64,000 bases of DNA from JADLCB01 sp964398315 (GCA_964398315.1 CAYNMV010000019.1:1-64000), one strand, 5' to 3'. Counted from the stretch's first letter, positions 26,286 to 36,085 are shown. Translations and numbers: made by a program. Notes: generated from the letters alone by a model not told the origin.

Positions 26286-27887
26286 TCATACGCCCATGCG
26301 GCCGCTGATGGCAGCCCCGCCCGGACCGGTATCCCCATGGGCATGCTGCGCCGGCACCGGTGCCGTTACCGGCCGGCCGGGCAGCGGCGTGTTGTTGAAT
26401 CGGCTGTTGGGAAGGCGCAGCCGGCGGTTCAGATTCGGCCCGGCCGGCAGCAGCGTGCTGACGAACAGGACCACCGCCAGGATGACGATGTTGCTCCCCA
26501 GCATCACCAGCGCCATCCACCCATCCAGCCGGCGGAAGTTGACGAACGACTCGCTGGTCGAGCCAAAGAGAAAGAGGGTGAACGCCGTCGACAGCAGGAT
26601 CGCCAGTCCAATCGGGATCAGCCCGCGCCATGCCAGCGTCATGATCTGGTCAAAACGGAACCGCGGCAGCGTCCAGCGCACCCACATGAAGGTAAACACC
26701 ACCAGCACCGTCTTGGCGAAGAAAACCAGCGCCCGCACGATGCACAGCAGCAGGCTGTCCGTCACCGAGGGGTGGGTGGCATTCGGGCCGCTCAGGCCGG
26801 GGAAGTGCCAGCCGCCCAGGAACAGCGCCACCAGCACAGCACTGGTGGTCACCATGCCGGCATATTCGGCCATGTAGAACAGGCCAAAGCGCATCGAGCT
26901 GTATTCGGTGTGGTAGCCGCCGACCAGTTCCTGCTCGGCTTCGGCAACGTCAAACGGCGCGCGATTGGCCTCGGCGTGGATACAGACCAGGAACATCACG
27001 AACGCCAGGGGATGGGCAAAGATGGTCCATGCCGGGATCCACCCCGCCCAGTAGTGGGCCTGCTTGTCAACGATCTCCGCCAGGTCCAGGGTGCCGAAGA
27101 TCACCACGACCGTCAGCACGCTCAGGCCAAGCGGGATTTCGTAGCTGATCATGTTGGCGGTGGCGCGCAGCCCGCCGAGGAACGAATACTTGTTGTTGCT
27201 GGCCCAGCCGCCCACCACGGTGCCATACACCGCCAGCGACATCACTGCCAGCACGTACAGCACGCCGATGTTCAGGTTGGCGATCTGCACATGCCAGCCG
27301 GTGACAAAGGTGGCATAGGCCCGCTCGTTGGCCGCGAGGTTCAGCTTCCCGCCGGCGGTGGCCGGGTCATCACGATCCAGCACGATCATCGGGCGGTCAG
27401 CGTAGCTGGCCAGCCCCGCCCCGGCCGGGACGGTCTGCACGGTGACATTGCCAACCACCTGGTGGAACCGGGGCAGCGTCTGCTCGATGCGGCGAGCCTC
27501 ATCCTCCACCGCCGCCTGCAATCCCTGGCCCGAGCGCAGCGCATCGGTGATGTCAACGGTCGTGGTTGATCCCTTCACCCCGCCCCACGGGATCACCGCG
27601 ATCGAGACAATCACCACCGTCATCAGGATCATCGGCGCCAGCGTATACAGCACCGCATCCACGTGCTTGGGACGGTAGTCTTCCTTCAGGAAGAGCTTGA
27701 TGCCATCGGCCAGCGGTTGCAGCAGGCCAAACGGGCCGACCCGGTTGGGACCAAGGCGGTCCTGAATCCACGCGGCCGCCTTGCGCTCCAGCAGGACGAT
27801 GTACGCCACTGCGCCCAGCACCGCCAGGTGCACGATGAGCAGGATCGGAAGCCACGGGGGAATGTTGGATTGAATCCAGTCAAGCAT
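26286..27887 (-). CDS. nuoH: NADH-quinone oxidoreductase subunit H
   Basis: Membrane subunit of respiratory complex I that forms part of the quinone site. Conserved segments are RLGPNRVGPFGLLQPLADGIK (about residues 44-64), the EANRAPFDVAEAEQELVGGYHTEYSS quinone-channel loop and RALVFFAKT near the C-terminal helices. At 533 residues it is about 200 longer than the usual 320-350. Roughly 90 extra residues lie in the loop after the second helix (about 104-195: EDEARRIEQTLP, DRPMIVLDRDDPATAGG), and a Pro/Gly-rich C-terminal tail is added (SRFNNTPLPGRPVTAPVPAQ). It lies downstream of the PsbP-like gene and nuoG on the same strand. Other complex I subunits are outside the window. Confidence 0.93.
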   Translation of the reverse strand: MLDWIQSNIPPWLPILLIVHLAVLGAVAYIVLLERKAAAWIQDRLGPNRVGPFGLLQPLADGIKLFLKEDYRPKHVDAVLYTLAPMILMTVVIVSIAVIPWGGVKGSTTTVDITDALRSGQGLQAAVEDEARRIEQTLPRFHQVVGNVTVQTVPAGAGLASYADRPMIVLDRDDPATAGGKLNLAANERAYATFVTGWHVQIANLNIGVLYVLAVMSLAVYGTVVGGWASNNKYSFLGGLRATANMISYEIPLGLSVLTVVVIFGTLDLAEIVDKQAHYWAGWIPAWTIFAHPLAFVMFLVCIHAEANRAPFDVAEAEQELVGGYHTEYSSMRFGLFYMAEYAGMVTTSAVLVALFLGGWHFPGLSGPNATHPSVTDSLLLCIVRALVFFAKTVLVVFTFMWVRWTLPRFRFDQIMTLAWRGLIPIGLAILLSTAFTLFLFGSTSESFVNFRRLDGWMALVMLGSNIVILAVVLFVSTLLPAGPNLNRRLRLPNSRFNNTPLPGRPVTAPVPAQHAHGDTGPGGAAISGRMGV

Positions 27888-28113
27888 GGTGTGCTCAAAT
27901 CAGAAAACACGAACAGTCACAGGCCATTATGGCAAACCACGTTCCGCCGGCACGCTCGTTTCAGCGGCCGTGCCGGCCATCTTTAGCCGGACGACCCGCC
28001 GGCCGCAACGGCCCGGCCCCATCGCCACGGCGATGGATGCCTCCACATGTAACCGAACGCGGCGGGCCTCGCACAGCCGATCATCCAGCCGTTTCGGTTC
28101 GCTGCCCGGCGTA

Positions 28114-30549
28114 TCAGTCGATCCACTCCACCGAATCAAGCATCGCCTTCACCGCCGGCCGCCATGCCTCGAACGCAACCGGCGAGGCGGCGAACGCGAT
28201 CATGTACATCTGATTGCGGTGTTCAACCACGGCGACCAGGCAATGCTGCTGGCGTCCGGCGTAAACGGCCTGGTAGCCGGCCTTGTTGCCGATCGGCCCC
28301 TCGACCCCATCCCGCTCCTGGGTCGATTCGCTGATCATCCGCCCCATCAGCCGCACCAGGGCGCGCGGGCTGCTGCTCAGCGGGCCTTTATCGAACGTGC
28401 CGAACGTCACCAGCGGCTGCACCCCGCCCACGGCCGGTGCGCCCAGTTGCAGGTAGACGTTCATGGCGCCCGCATCGGCCTCGACTTCCTTCCAGGCCGC
28501 CGGGTGCTTGAAGCGCACGCCGATCTGGTTGTTGTCGAACGTGGCCAGTTCCTTCGATGCCGCCTCTACCTCCGCGGCCAGGGCCGGGGGAACCACCACC
28601 TTGACCGGTTCGGCCGGCTGGGGCGGTGTGGCCGGCTGCGAGGGGGTTTGGGACGCGGGGGTTGCGGGCCGGCGGGCAATGGGCTGCCCCTCCAGAGCCG
28701 GATCCCACTCCACCTTCCGCTGCATCGCGTACACCACAGGGCGCCAGGCACTAAACGAGGCGGCGGGCGCAGCAAACGCAAGGATAAACACCTTGTCGCC
28801 GTGTTCAGCCACGCACACGGTGCTGCGGGTGGAGTCGTCGGCCTGGTAGGCGACGACCGCACCGCGCTTGTTGCCGCCAAAGGGTGCTGAGCCATGCGTG
28901 GTGCGGCGGCCGCCGCCTGCCAGCGCGGAGGCCACCGATTCGGCTTCATCATGAAGCCGCTCGGCGACGTCCTTCCGGTCTTTCATCGCGACGATGACGC
29001 GCACCTGGCCTTCGATTCCGAGCGGATCGGGAGCCAGATGCAGCAGCACGGTCCCCACATCGACCGCAGGCTTCTCCTCGATCGTTTTCCACACCGATGG
29101 GTATCGCAGGGTGATGCCGCCCGCATCGTGCTTGTATTCGGTCAGGTCCTGCGAGGCCGCCTCGACCTTCGCGAGCTCCTCCTCGGCCACGCGGGCTTGT
29201 GGCGGGGTACGAACAGGGGCATCGGGCCCGCGCTGCGCTGCCTCGGCCGCCGCCTCAGCCTTCTCGAACCGTGCGGTCGAGGCCATCTCCTTCACGACCG
29301 GCACATACGGCTCAACCTCGCCGACGTTACCGACGAGTTGGAAAAAACAATGCCGTCCGCCGTGGGCCGCGATGATCAGCGTCCGCTGCAGGTGCATGCC
29401 CAGGGCGTTGTGATACCGCTCGGTGAACAGATACCCTTCCTGGTCCCCCACCGTAAACGGCTCGGACGTCAGCAGTTCAAACCCGGCGTGATCACGCCGG
29501 GCCAGCTCGATCATCTGCTCGCCCAACTGGGCCGACGTCAGATGTCGTTCCTGCGCGGGTGGTGTGATGACAATGAGCGCCACGTGCTCGGCAAAGTCAC
29601 CCGGCTCAATTTCCTCGGCGGTCTTGCCGGGATGCAGCAGCAGCTTCATCTGCGGCAGCGGCGCTGATTCCTGCCGCCGCCAGTCCCGAGGGTATTCCAC
29701 AGTGATGCCATCGCCGGCATACGTGGCCTTGCCAGTTGCGGCTTTGCCTGCGACGGCCTTGCCTGCGACGGCCTTGCCTGTGACGGCCTTGCCGGCGGCA
29801 TCGTCATCAGCCGCCTCATTGGGGGTCGGTGCCGCCTCGGCGATTCCGCTCTCGGCCGGACCGGGCTCCGGTTCGCCCAGCCATTTGATCGAGCGCTCGA
29901 TCTGGCGGGCGCTGGCCAGCACGCGATCCTGCACGTTGGCCGGGGAGGAGGTGTAGAAAATGTACGTTTTGCGACCGCGCTGCACGAAGACGCCGCGCTC
30001 GGTGCGCTCCATGCTTTCGGTCTGCCCGCTGGCTTGCACCACCACCGCTTCCAGGCCATCGATCTCAGCGCGACCGAGTGGCTGGTGCCGGGCTTCACCC
30101 TCGAAGGGGATGCGCTGCTGCCAGGCGCGGGCGATGTCCTCCAGCGACTGGGATGGGGGCGGCTCGGCCACCAGCACGCGGAACGACCCGGCATCACGCT
30201 GGCCGGGCGGGAGGTTGATGTAGGCCAGTTGCAGGCGCACCTGCCCGCTCGCTTCGCCGTGTTCGATCCAGCCGGCGGGCGTGCGCAGGGCAAAGCCATC
30301 CTCAGGGCGCTCGAAGGACTTGGGAGCGGTATCGGGCCGGCCGGTCTCGCCGCGGCGCTGCGCGGCTTCGCGCTGCGCGGCCTGGCGCTGCTGGGCCTCG
30401 CGCTCGGCCCGGCGCTGGGCCAGTTCCTGCTGGCGTTCTTCGCGCAGGCGCTGGCACCGCTCGGCGGCGGTCTGGCCAGAGGCCGGCGAGAGCATCGCCG
30501 CCACCAGCACCACCGACAGCGATCCGATTGCGAGTTGTCGCCAGCCCAT
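28114..30549 (-). CDS. Secreted multi-domain PsbP/DcrB-like protein
   Basis: About 811 residues from the ATG at 30549 (MGWRQLAIGS and a hydrophobic segment ending SPASG), read as a signal peptide. An Arg/Gln-rich coiled stretch follows (residues about 27-68). The rest contains four copies of a PsbP/DUF1795-like alpha-beta domain, each opening with a Gly-hydrophobic-x-Tyr/Phe-Pro-x-x-Trp motif: DGFALRTPAGW (about 84), DGITVEYPRDW (about 280), GGITLRYPSVW (about 480) and IGVRFKHPAAW (about 700). Between the first two lies a pentapeptide run of GKAVA/GKAAT units. Related single-domain proteins are envelope lipoproteins or photosystem accessory proteins. Here it lies between nuoG and nuoH, so a link to complex I or envelope stress is possible but unproven. 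Confidence 0.7.
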   Translation of the reverse strand: MGWRQLAIGSLSVVLVAAMLSPASGQTAAERCQRLREERQQELAQRRAEREAQQRQAAQREAAQRRGETGRPDTAPKSFERPEDGFALRTPAGWIEHGEASGQVRLQLAYINLPPGQRDAGSFRVLVAEPPPSQSLEDIARAWQQRIPFEGEARHQPLGRAEIDGLEAVVVQASGQTESMERTERGVFVQRGRKTYIFYTSSPANVQDRVLASARQIERSIKWLGEPEPGPAESGIAEAAPTPNEAADDDAAGKAVTGKAVAGKAVAGKAATGKATYAGDGITVEYPRDWRRQESAPLPQMKLLLHPGKTAEEIEPGDFAEHVALIVITPPAQERHLTSAQLGEQMIELARRDHAGFELLTSEPFTVGDQEGYLFTERYHNALGMHLQRTLIIAAHGGRHCFFQLVGNVGEVEPYVPVVKEMASTARFEKAEAAAEAAQRGPDAPVRTPPQARVAEEELAKVEAASQDLTEYKHDAGGITLRYPSVWKTIEEKPAVDVGTVLLHLAPDPLGIEGQVRVIVAMKDRKDVAERLHDEAESVASALAGGGRRTTHGSAPFGGNKRGAVVAYQADDSTRSTVCVAEHGDKVFILAFAAPAASFSAWRPVVYAMQRKVEWDPALEGQPIARRPATPASQTPSQPATPPQPAEPVKVVVPPALAAEVEAASKELATFDNNQIGVRFKHPAAWKEVEADAGAMNVYLQLGAPAVGGVQPLVTFGTFDKGPLSSSPRALVRLMGRMISESTQERDGVEGPIGNKAGYQAVYAGRQQHCLVAVVEHRNQMYMIAFAASPVAFEAWRPAVKAMLDSVEWID

Positions 30550-30636
30550 CACGCCTGCCCCGCCTTCCATACGGTTAACCGCACCCGTTCATGTGTACCC
30601 TGGCCGGCCGTGGATGCCCGCAGCGCCAGGGGCACA

Positions 30637-32238
30637 TTACAGTTCGACAAACTCGAAGGCCGGCTCGTGGGCCTCGGGTTCGGGGATCTTCACCTCGGCG
30701 AAGACACCGCCCATTTCCGCCCGCACGTCCTCGGCGTTGTACAGGCCGGTGCGTCCCAGCAGCTTGAGATAGACATCCCCTTCGCGGCGGGTGCCTTCCA
30801 GTGGCGCAATGGCCGCACAGAATGCCTGAAGACGGCCGGCGTAGTTCTCCCACGTGCCATCCTTCTCGGCCCACGCCGCCGCCGGCAGCAGCACATCCGC
30901 GCTGGCGGTGATGGCATTGGGCAGCAGGTCCTGCACGACCTTGAACCCCTTCTTGAACAGGCCCGGCAGCATCTTGGGCAGCCAGTCACTGTGATAGCCG
31001 CCGACAATCCAGCCGCCCTTGAGCGCCTTGATCTCGGGGGTGGCGCCGGCAGAGAAATCCTCGAAGCTGGCGGTGGGCCCGCCAAGCTGCTCGATCACCC
31101 GCCGGATCCCGGCGGCGTTGGGGACCTTCTCCGCCTTGATGCGGAAGGTCTCCTTTTTGGTGAGCGAGTTATAGAAAACCTCATCCTCGCCGGTGCTGGG
31201 CACGGGGCCGAGCACCAGGACCGCCCTGGGGTCGATCGCGCGGATCGCCTGGCCAAGCAGCCATGCCTCTTCGCAGGCCATCATGGGCGACAGCACCGCA
31301 TAGAGCGAGCCTTCGCCACCTTCGGCGGCGGTCTTTTTCAGCCCAGCCAGCGCTTCGTTGATGGCGCTGTCATAGTCGGTGGGCACCTGCGAGCCGTACT
31401 GGGTCTTCATCGCCTGGCGCAGGCGCTGCTCGGCATGCACGATGTGGTAGCTGTGACGCGTGTCATCGCTGATCCACCAGGTGTTGACGTCCGGGTTGTA
31501 GCGCGGCTTGATGCGGTAGATGCGGCCTTCGTTGTACTCGACCCAGATGCTCTCACCGCCGGCATCCACCGGGCTGACCGATGGCACGCGCTTCAGCAGC
31601 CAGACGCGCTGCTTGAACAGGAAATCCTTATCCAGCAGCGCCCCCACCGGGCACAGGTCAACCACGTTGCCCGAGAGCTTGTTGTCCAGCGGCTTGCCGG
31701 GGAAAATGTCGATCTCTTCCCTGGCCCCGCGGCCATCGATGTACAGCTCGCTTCCGCCGCTGATCTCGCGCGTGAAACGCACGCAGCGGGTGCACATGAT
31801 GCAGCGGTCGTTGTAGAGAAGAATGTGCTTGCCGACGTCTTTCTTCGGCTTCTTGTACTTGTCTTCCTCAAAGCGGCTCTCGGAGCGGCCGTACTCGAAG
31901 GAATAATCCTGAAGGTAGCACTCGCCGGCCTGGTCGCACACCGGGCAGTCCAGCGGATGGCTCAGCAGCAAGAACTCCATCACCGCCTTCTGGTTGGCGA
32001 TGGCCTTGGGCGACTGGGTGTGCACCACCATCCCCTCGCGCACCGGCGTCTGGCAGGATGGAACCAGCTTGGGAATGCCTTCCACCTCGACCAGGCAGAT
32101 CCGGCACGAGGCCGGAATGCTCAGCCCCGGGTGATAGCAATAATGTGGCATCTGCATGCCGGCGTCCAGGCACGCCTGGAGCACTGTCTGCCTGTCTTTC
32201 GCCTCAATGGGCTTGCCGTCAACGGTAATCTTCACCAT
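30637..32238 (-). CDS. nuoG: NADH-quinone oxidoreductase subunit G
   Basis: Iron-sulfur subunit of complex I, 533 residues. The N-terminal ferredoxin domain has C34, C45, C48 and C62 for a 2Fe-2S cluster. The His-Cys motif HPLDCPVCDQAGEC has H95, C99, C102 and C108 for the N5-type 4Fe-4S cluster. The next 4Fe-4S site is C147, C150, C153 and C197 (CIMCTRC and DLCPVGAL). The C-terminal half is a short molybdopterin-oxidoreductase-like domain without cofactor motifs (ADVLLPAAAWAEKDGTWEN). Length is below the roughly 900 of E. coli, as in many bacteria with a truncated domain. The start ATG at 32238 opens MVKITVDGKPIEA, the expected beginning. It is separated from nuoH by the PsbP-like gene. Confidence 0.92.
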   Translation of the reverse strand: MVKITVDGKPIEAKDRQTVLQACLDAGMQMPHYCYHPGLSIPASCRICLVEVEGIPKLVPSCQTPVREGMVVHTQSPKAIANQKAVMEFLLLSHPLDCPVCDQAGECYLQDYSFEYGRSESRFEEDKYKKPKKDVGKHILLYNDRCIMCTRCVRFTREISGGSELYIDGRGAREEIDIFPGKPLDNKLSGNVVDLCPVGALLDKDFLFKQRVWLLKRVPSVSPVDAGGESIWVEYNEGRIYRIKPRYNPDVNTWWISDDTRHSYHIVHAEQRLRQAMKTQYGSQVPTDYDSAINEALAGLKKTAAEGGEGSLYAVLSPMMACEEAWLLGQAIRAIDPRAVLVLGPVPSTGEDEVFYNSLTKKETFRIKAEKVPNAAGIRRVIEQLGGPTASFEDFSAGATPEIKALKGGWIVGGYHSDWLPKMLPGLFKKGFKVVQDLLPNAITASADVLLPAAAWAEKDGTWENYAGRLQAFCAAIAPLEGTRREGDVYLKLLGRTGLYNAEDVRAEMGGVFAEVKIPEPEAHEPAFEFVEL

Positions 32239-32511
32239 GGTTTACATCCAATCCGGCCCGCCGGGAAAATAGCGCGTCGCCTGCGGTCAATGGACAGAGA
32301 GGGGATGATATAGCGCATCGTGACGGATTTCACCAGTGGCCGTTTTTGCGCCAGCAAAAGTCTTCAACCGGCGGATCTGGTTTGCGGATTCTCCCCCGAA
32401 ATATGCAGGACAGGCGATCGCCTGCCGGGTGGATCGCATCGCGCCCGGCGGGCAATCGCCTGCCTCACGGGGAAATGAGATGGTGCGCAGACCGCGCCCC
32501 TGCCCGATCCG

Positions 32512-33285
32512 CTACTGCGCCACCGCCGGGTCGAAGCGGTTGCGGGTGTTGGGGCTGGGGCCGATTGACTCGAAAACCTCGCCGAAAGAGAGGGTTTCAA
32601 CGTGGCCATCGACAAATGACCAGTTGGCCCGGGCAGACCACGAATCCGGCCGACCGCCGTGGGCATGGATCTGTGCCTGAGCGGCCGCCGTCCGCGGCAT
32701 GTCGGGCCCGGTCCACTGCTCCACATGCGGATGATCCGATGCGGCATAGGGCCCGGTGCGCGCCATCTCCAGGAACTGCACCACCGCCGATGAGCGGCGG
32801 ATTTGCGAAATCTTGACATACGGCCCGCCCCACGGCACCAGCTCGCGGTCGAGGAAGGGGTTGATCCCGTAGCTGGTCCGCCTCAGGGCCTCTCCCGGCG
32901 GAACGGGCTCATCCCAGTGCGGCGAATCATCGGAGGGGCAACGGGCCACCAGTTGATTCTGGTAATAGGACTGAAGCGTGCGGATCCAGCTCGCCTCCGC
33001 GCGGCTGTGCATCTCATCCTCCTCCCCATCCCCGTGGTCATGATCATGATCGTGGTGAGGCAGACCGGCCTGGATGAGGTAGCCGTTGTTGTCATGGGCA
33101 TACATCTGGGCGGCCAGCGCCAGGTTGCGCAGGTTTGACAGGCACTTGGCCGTGTTGGCCGCCTCGCGGGCGCGGCTCAGGGCCGGCAGAAGGATGCCGA
33201 TCAGCAGCGTGATGATGCCGATGACGACTAGCAGTTCAACAAGGGTAAAGGCAGCGCCCCGCGGGCGCAGCAAAAAGCGGTTCAT
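32512..33285 (-). CDS. Pseudopilin with a His/Asp-rich loop
   Basis: About 257 residues from the ATG at 33285, preceded by AGAGGA. The prepilin site and helix read GAAFTLVELLVVIGIITLL, followed by LPALSRAREAANTAKCLSNLRNLALAAQMYAHDNNGYL, the standard Phycisphaerae pseudopilin opening. After residue 75 a loop of HHDHDHDHGDGEED occurs, a probable metal-binding stretch not normal for the family. Near the C terminus WSFVDGHVETLSFGEV is the usual VDGHV motif. It is downstream of the DUF2946-like gene and of two metal-type ABC permeases on the same strand, which makes a metal-related role possible (inference). Confidence 0.82.
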   Translation of the reverse strand: MNRFLLRPRGAAFTLVELLVVIGIITLLIGILLPALSRAREAANTAKCLSNLRNLALAAQMYAHDNNGYLIQAGLPHHDHDHDHGDGEEDEMHSRAEASWIRTLQSYYQNQLVARCPSDDSPHWDEPVPPGEALRRTSYGINPFLDRELVPWGGPYVKISQIRRSSAVVQFLEMARTGPYAASDHPHVEQWTGPDMPRTAAAQAQIHAHGGRPDSWSARANWSFVDGHVETLSFGEVFESIGPSPNTRNRFDPAVAQ

Positions 33286-33530
33286 ATCGGGTCCTCTCGA
33301 TGGAAAATGGGATGCCTCGCGCCAAGTCCATGCGCGCTGGCTGAAACGGCGCTGTGCCCCGCCACCTGTGACGCAGGTGCTCAACCGGTGCGGCCAGACC
33401 CGCAGCACAGGCGGAAACAGCATGTCCCGGCCAGCAAACCGCAAGAAACTGAAGCGCGGCATCAACCGGCAGTACAGATCAACGCAATTCTGGAAGGATG
33501 TGTGCGCCTGCCAGCGCAGGATGCACACGC

Positions 33531-33881
33531 TCAGGGGGCCGGCGGTGCGCGGCCGTGAAAACAGGTGGGCAGGTGGACCGCCACCGGGCGGTCGAGGTCG
33601 ATCGACGGGGCCGGGCCGATCGACGGCTCAATCAGCAGCGGCAACCGCCTGGGAACCACATCGGTCAATTCGCCGGCAAGACGGCAGAGGGTGCAGGCGT
33701 GGCGATGATCGGCATCGCCCCCGACAGGCCCATCCATCCGCTCGGTCATCCCATGCGCCAGCGCATGCACCGGCAGGCCGAGGCCCAGCGCCATCAGCAG
33801 CGCGACGATCAGCAGATGATGGACCCGGTGGGCGCGCAGCACAGCGCTGACAAGCGTAGCAGCCGCGCAGCAGGGAGGCAA
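33531..33881 (-). CDS. Small DUF2946-like membrane/secreted protein
   Basis: Up to 116 residues. It has one hydrophobic segment (HHLLIVALLMALGLGLPVHALAHG) followed by a Cys/His motif HRHACTLCRLAGEL and a Pro-rich C terminus with another Cys. That is the general layout of DUF2946-type small proteins often found near copper or other metal genes. The apparent start is a TTG, so the true start is uncertain and an internal ATG is possible. An opposite-strand frame is also open, but it shows no family signal. Its neighbours (His-rich pseudopilin, metal permeases) make a metal link plausible. Confidence 0.5.
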   Translation of the reverse strand: MPPCCAAATLVSAVLRAHRVHHLLIVALLMALGLGLPVHALAHGMTERMDGPVGGDADHRHACTLCRLAGELTDVVPRRLPLLIEPSIGPAPSIDLDRPVAVHLPTCFHGRAPPAP

Positions 33882-33952
33882 TCGTTAATGCAACTCAATT
33901 GCAACGGGTGCGGCATTGGATAGCGGCGGGTGGCAGTGGCGCGCACGGGCCC

Positions 33953-36016
33953 TCAGGTCGGCAGGACATTCACCGGGTAATAGGTGTATCCCTGGCTGGC
34001 CAGCCAGAGGTTCACCACCAGCCAGGTGGCGGCGGCAAGGGCCTCGCCGAAGATGATCCCGACGAACAGGGGGCGCATGCGCATGAACATGCCCGCCCCG
34101 CCGAAGCGCAGGATCAGCACTTTGCACAGCCAGCCGATCATGACGCTGTACCACCCCGTTTCCATGTACCAGGTGAACGCCGCCACATATCCCACCGGCA
34201 TCAGCGGCCAGCCGCTGTACCGCAGCGCCAGCACCTGGAGCAGTCCGGTGATGCCCATCCCCAGCCCGAAATGAACCAGCGAATGGTGGGTCTGGGCCGG
34301 CCAGCCGGTGACGGTGTATTTGGTGGGGTTCACCACTTCGCTGCGCGGCTTGTGCTCCAGCCCCACGGGGTTGATCACCATATCGCCGCTGGCGCTGGTG
34401 ATGGGCATGGCATAGGTGTAGTACATCCGCAGCGTCGTGAAAGTCCCCACGCCAATCGCCACCACCAGCGCCCAGGTCATGGCGGCGGTGAGCAGGCGAT
34501 AGCGCGGCGGGTCCACCGTCGCCTGCTCGATGCGATAGGCGTGGGTGGCGTAGGCCATCAGCCCCTCGCGCGTGCCCATCGGCCCCATGGTTTGCGTGAT
34601 CATGCCTCCCAGCAGCGCATCGCGCGGTCCGGCGACACCCTGCGGAAGGTTCATCCAGACCTGGGTTGGATCACCCTGGAAACGCCAGAACGGCAGCCCG
34701 GTTTCGGCCACGAAGCGGGTCACGACAAAGTGCGCCAGCAGGATCATCCCCACGATCACCACCGCCGCCCACGGCTGGGCGCCGACGATGACCAGCCACC
34801 CGAGCATCACCCCCACCGCCGCCAGGAAGACCCCCGCCGCACCGCGATACGATTCCTCGCCCTGTTTCGGCCCCCACAGCAGGTGCCGGGCGATGCGCGC
34901 CCAGTGTGCCCGGCCGATCCACAGCACCCCCAGCGAGAACGCCACCGCCGCTCCCAGGTGCTGGTCCTTGCGGGCATTGAATGGCAGCTCGGTGCCGAAG
35001 ACGCGCAACTGCATCTGGTATACCTCGCTGAGCAGGTAGATCGCCCACAGGCTCAGCGCCACGCGCGACTGGATGAAATAGGCCACCCCGATGAAGGTGA
35101 AGTAGATCGATGCGCTCTTCACCGGCCAGCTCAGGTGCCGCAGCGGGTCCTCGGTGAAAATTGATGAAAAATTGTAGCGCAGCGGGATCTCCACCACGTG
35201 CTGCGGGAAGTGCGGCACCAGCGCGTTGATGTTGTGGATCACCCAGACAACCACCAGGCCGATCCAGAACGCGCGCGAGCGAAACAGGTCGTTAAACCAG
35301 CGCCCGCGGGCCGGCGTTTCGATCACCGCCGCCTGGATCTGCGCCAGCGGGAACGGCAGGCGCTCGTTGTAGGCCCACTGCGGCACCACCATCCGCGCCA
35401 GCGCCACCAGCGCGGCCATCCACCCGGCCAGGAAGATGCCCCACCCCGCCAGCGGCACCAGCCACGCGCGATAGGGAATCGGCTCGCCCGGCGGCACGCG
35501 GTTGTAGAAATAGGCCACCACCGGATCGCTGCGCCCATCGGCGATGGACTGGACAGGGAACAGCCACTGCGGCAAGTCCAACCCGACGAAAATCTCCCAG
35601 AACTGCGCATCGCCCGCCCCCAGCGCAGGCGAAAACGGCGCCACCAGCATCGGCAGCCAGTAACGCAGCAGCCCCTGGGTGGGGATGGCGCAGGCCACCA
35701 GCAGCATCGCCAGGATGAGCGCCAGATCGCGCGGCCGCAGCGCCCAGTCGGGCGCGAAGCGGCTCAGCGGGGCGTTCATCACCACCACCAGGAAAAAGAG
35801 CGTCAGCACCACCACCACCGGCAGGTAGCTGCCGATCATGAAGGTGTTGTTGACGACGTAATCGTTGAACGGCGCCAGCGCTGCGACGAGCGCCACCGCC
35901 ACGGTACCGAAGAGAAACGCCCCCCCGCCGATCAGCCACGCGCGCACCCGGCCAGCGCGATCAGGCTGCAGGCGGGGCGTGGGCAGGTCCGGTGGCGAGG
36001 CAAGCTGACGCGACAT
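33953..36016 (-). CDS. Multi-pass membrane protein, DUF6785 family
   Basis: About 687 residues from the ATG at 36016 (MSRQLASPPDLPTPRL); an earlier ATG at 36052 is also possible. There are about 14-16 hydrophobic segments. Conserved-looking parts are NNTFMIGSYLPVVVVLTLFF, YNERLPFPLAQIQAA and FRFVAETGLPFWRFQG-like loops, with the C-terminal WYMETGWYSVMIGWLCK. This is a planctomycete family annotated only by domain number, distantly like oligopeptide-transporter-type proteins (layout similarity only). It is followed upstream (in coordinates) by the CAAX-protease-related gene. Substrate unknown. Confidence 0.7.
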   Translation of the reverse strand: MSRQLASPPDLPTPRLQPDRAGRVRAWLIGGGAFLFGTVAVALVAALAPFNDYVVNNTFMIGSYLPVVVVLTLFFLVVVMNAPLSRFAPDWALRPRDLALILAMLLVACAIPTQGLLRYWLPMLVAPFSPALGAGDAQFWEIFVGLDLPQWLFPVQSIADGRSDPVVAYFYNRVPPGEPIPYRAWLVPLAGWGIFLAGWMAALVALARMVVPQWAYNERLPFPLAQIQAAVIETPARGRWFNDLFRSRAFWIGLVVVWVIHNINALVPHFPQHVVEIPLRYNFSSIFTEDPLRHLSWPVKSASIYFTFIGVAYFIQSRVALSLWAIYLLSEVYQMQLRVFGTELPFNARKDQHLGAAVAFSLGVLWIGRAHWARIARHLLWGPKQGEESYRGAAGVFLAAVGVMLGWLVIVGAQPWAAVVIVGMILLAHFVVTRFVAETGLPFWRFQGDPTQVWMNLPQGVAGPRDALLGGMITQTMGPMGTREGLMAYATHAYRIEQATVDPPRYRLLTAAMTWALVVAIGVGTFTTLRMYYTYAMPITSASGDMVINPVGLEHKPRSEVVNPTKYTVTGWPAQTHHSLVHFGLGMGITGLLQVLALRYSGWPLMPVGYVAAFTWYMETGWYSVMIGWLCKVLILRFGGAGMFMRMRPLFVGIIFGEALAAATWLVVNLWLASQGYTYYPVNVLPT

Positions 36017-36085
36017 GCGATTCCAGCGATTGTCCACAAGCCCCTGCCCCAATCAAGGCACGCCCCCGGGACGCCCGGCCAGCAC

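Noticed and set aside
32411..32424. CAGGCGATCGCCTG, a HIP1-like palindrome
   Set aside because: Single occurrence in an intergenic gap; no sign of the iterated use seen in cyanobacteria.
33086..33923. Plus-strand frames over the DUF2946-like gene
   Set aside because: They lack hydrophobic or motif structure; the minus-strand frame has a transmembrane helix and a CxxC/His motif.
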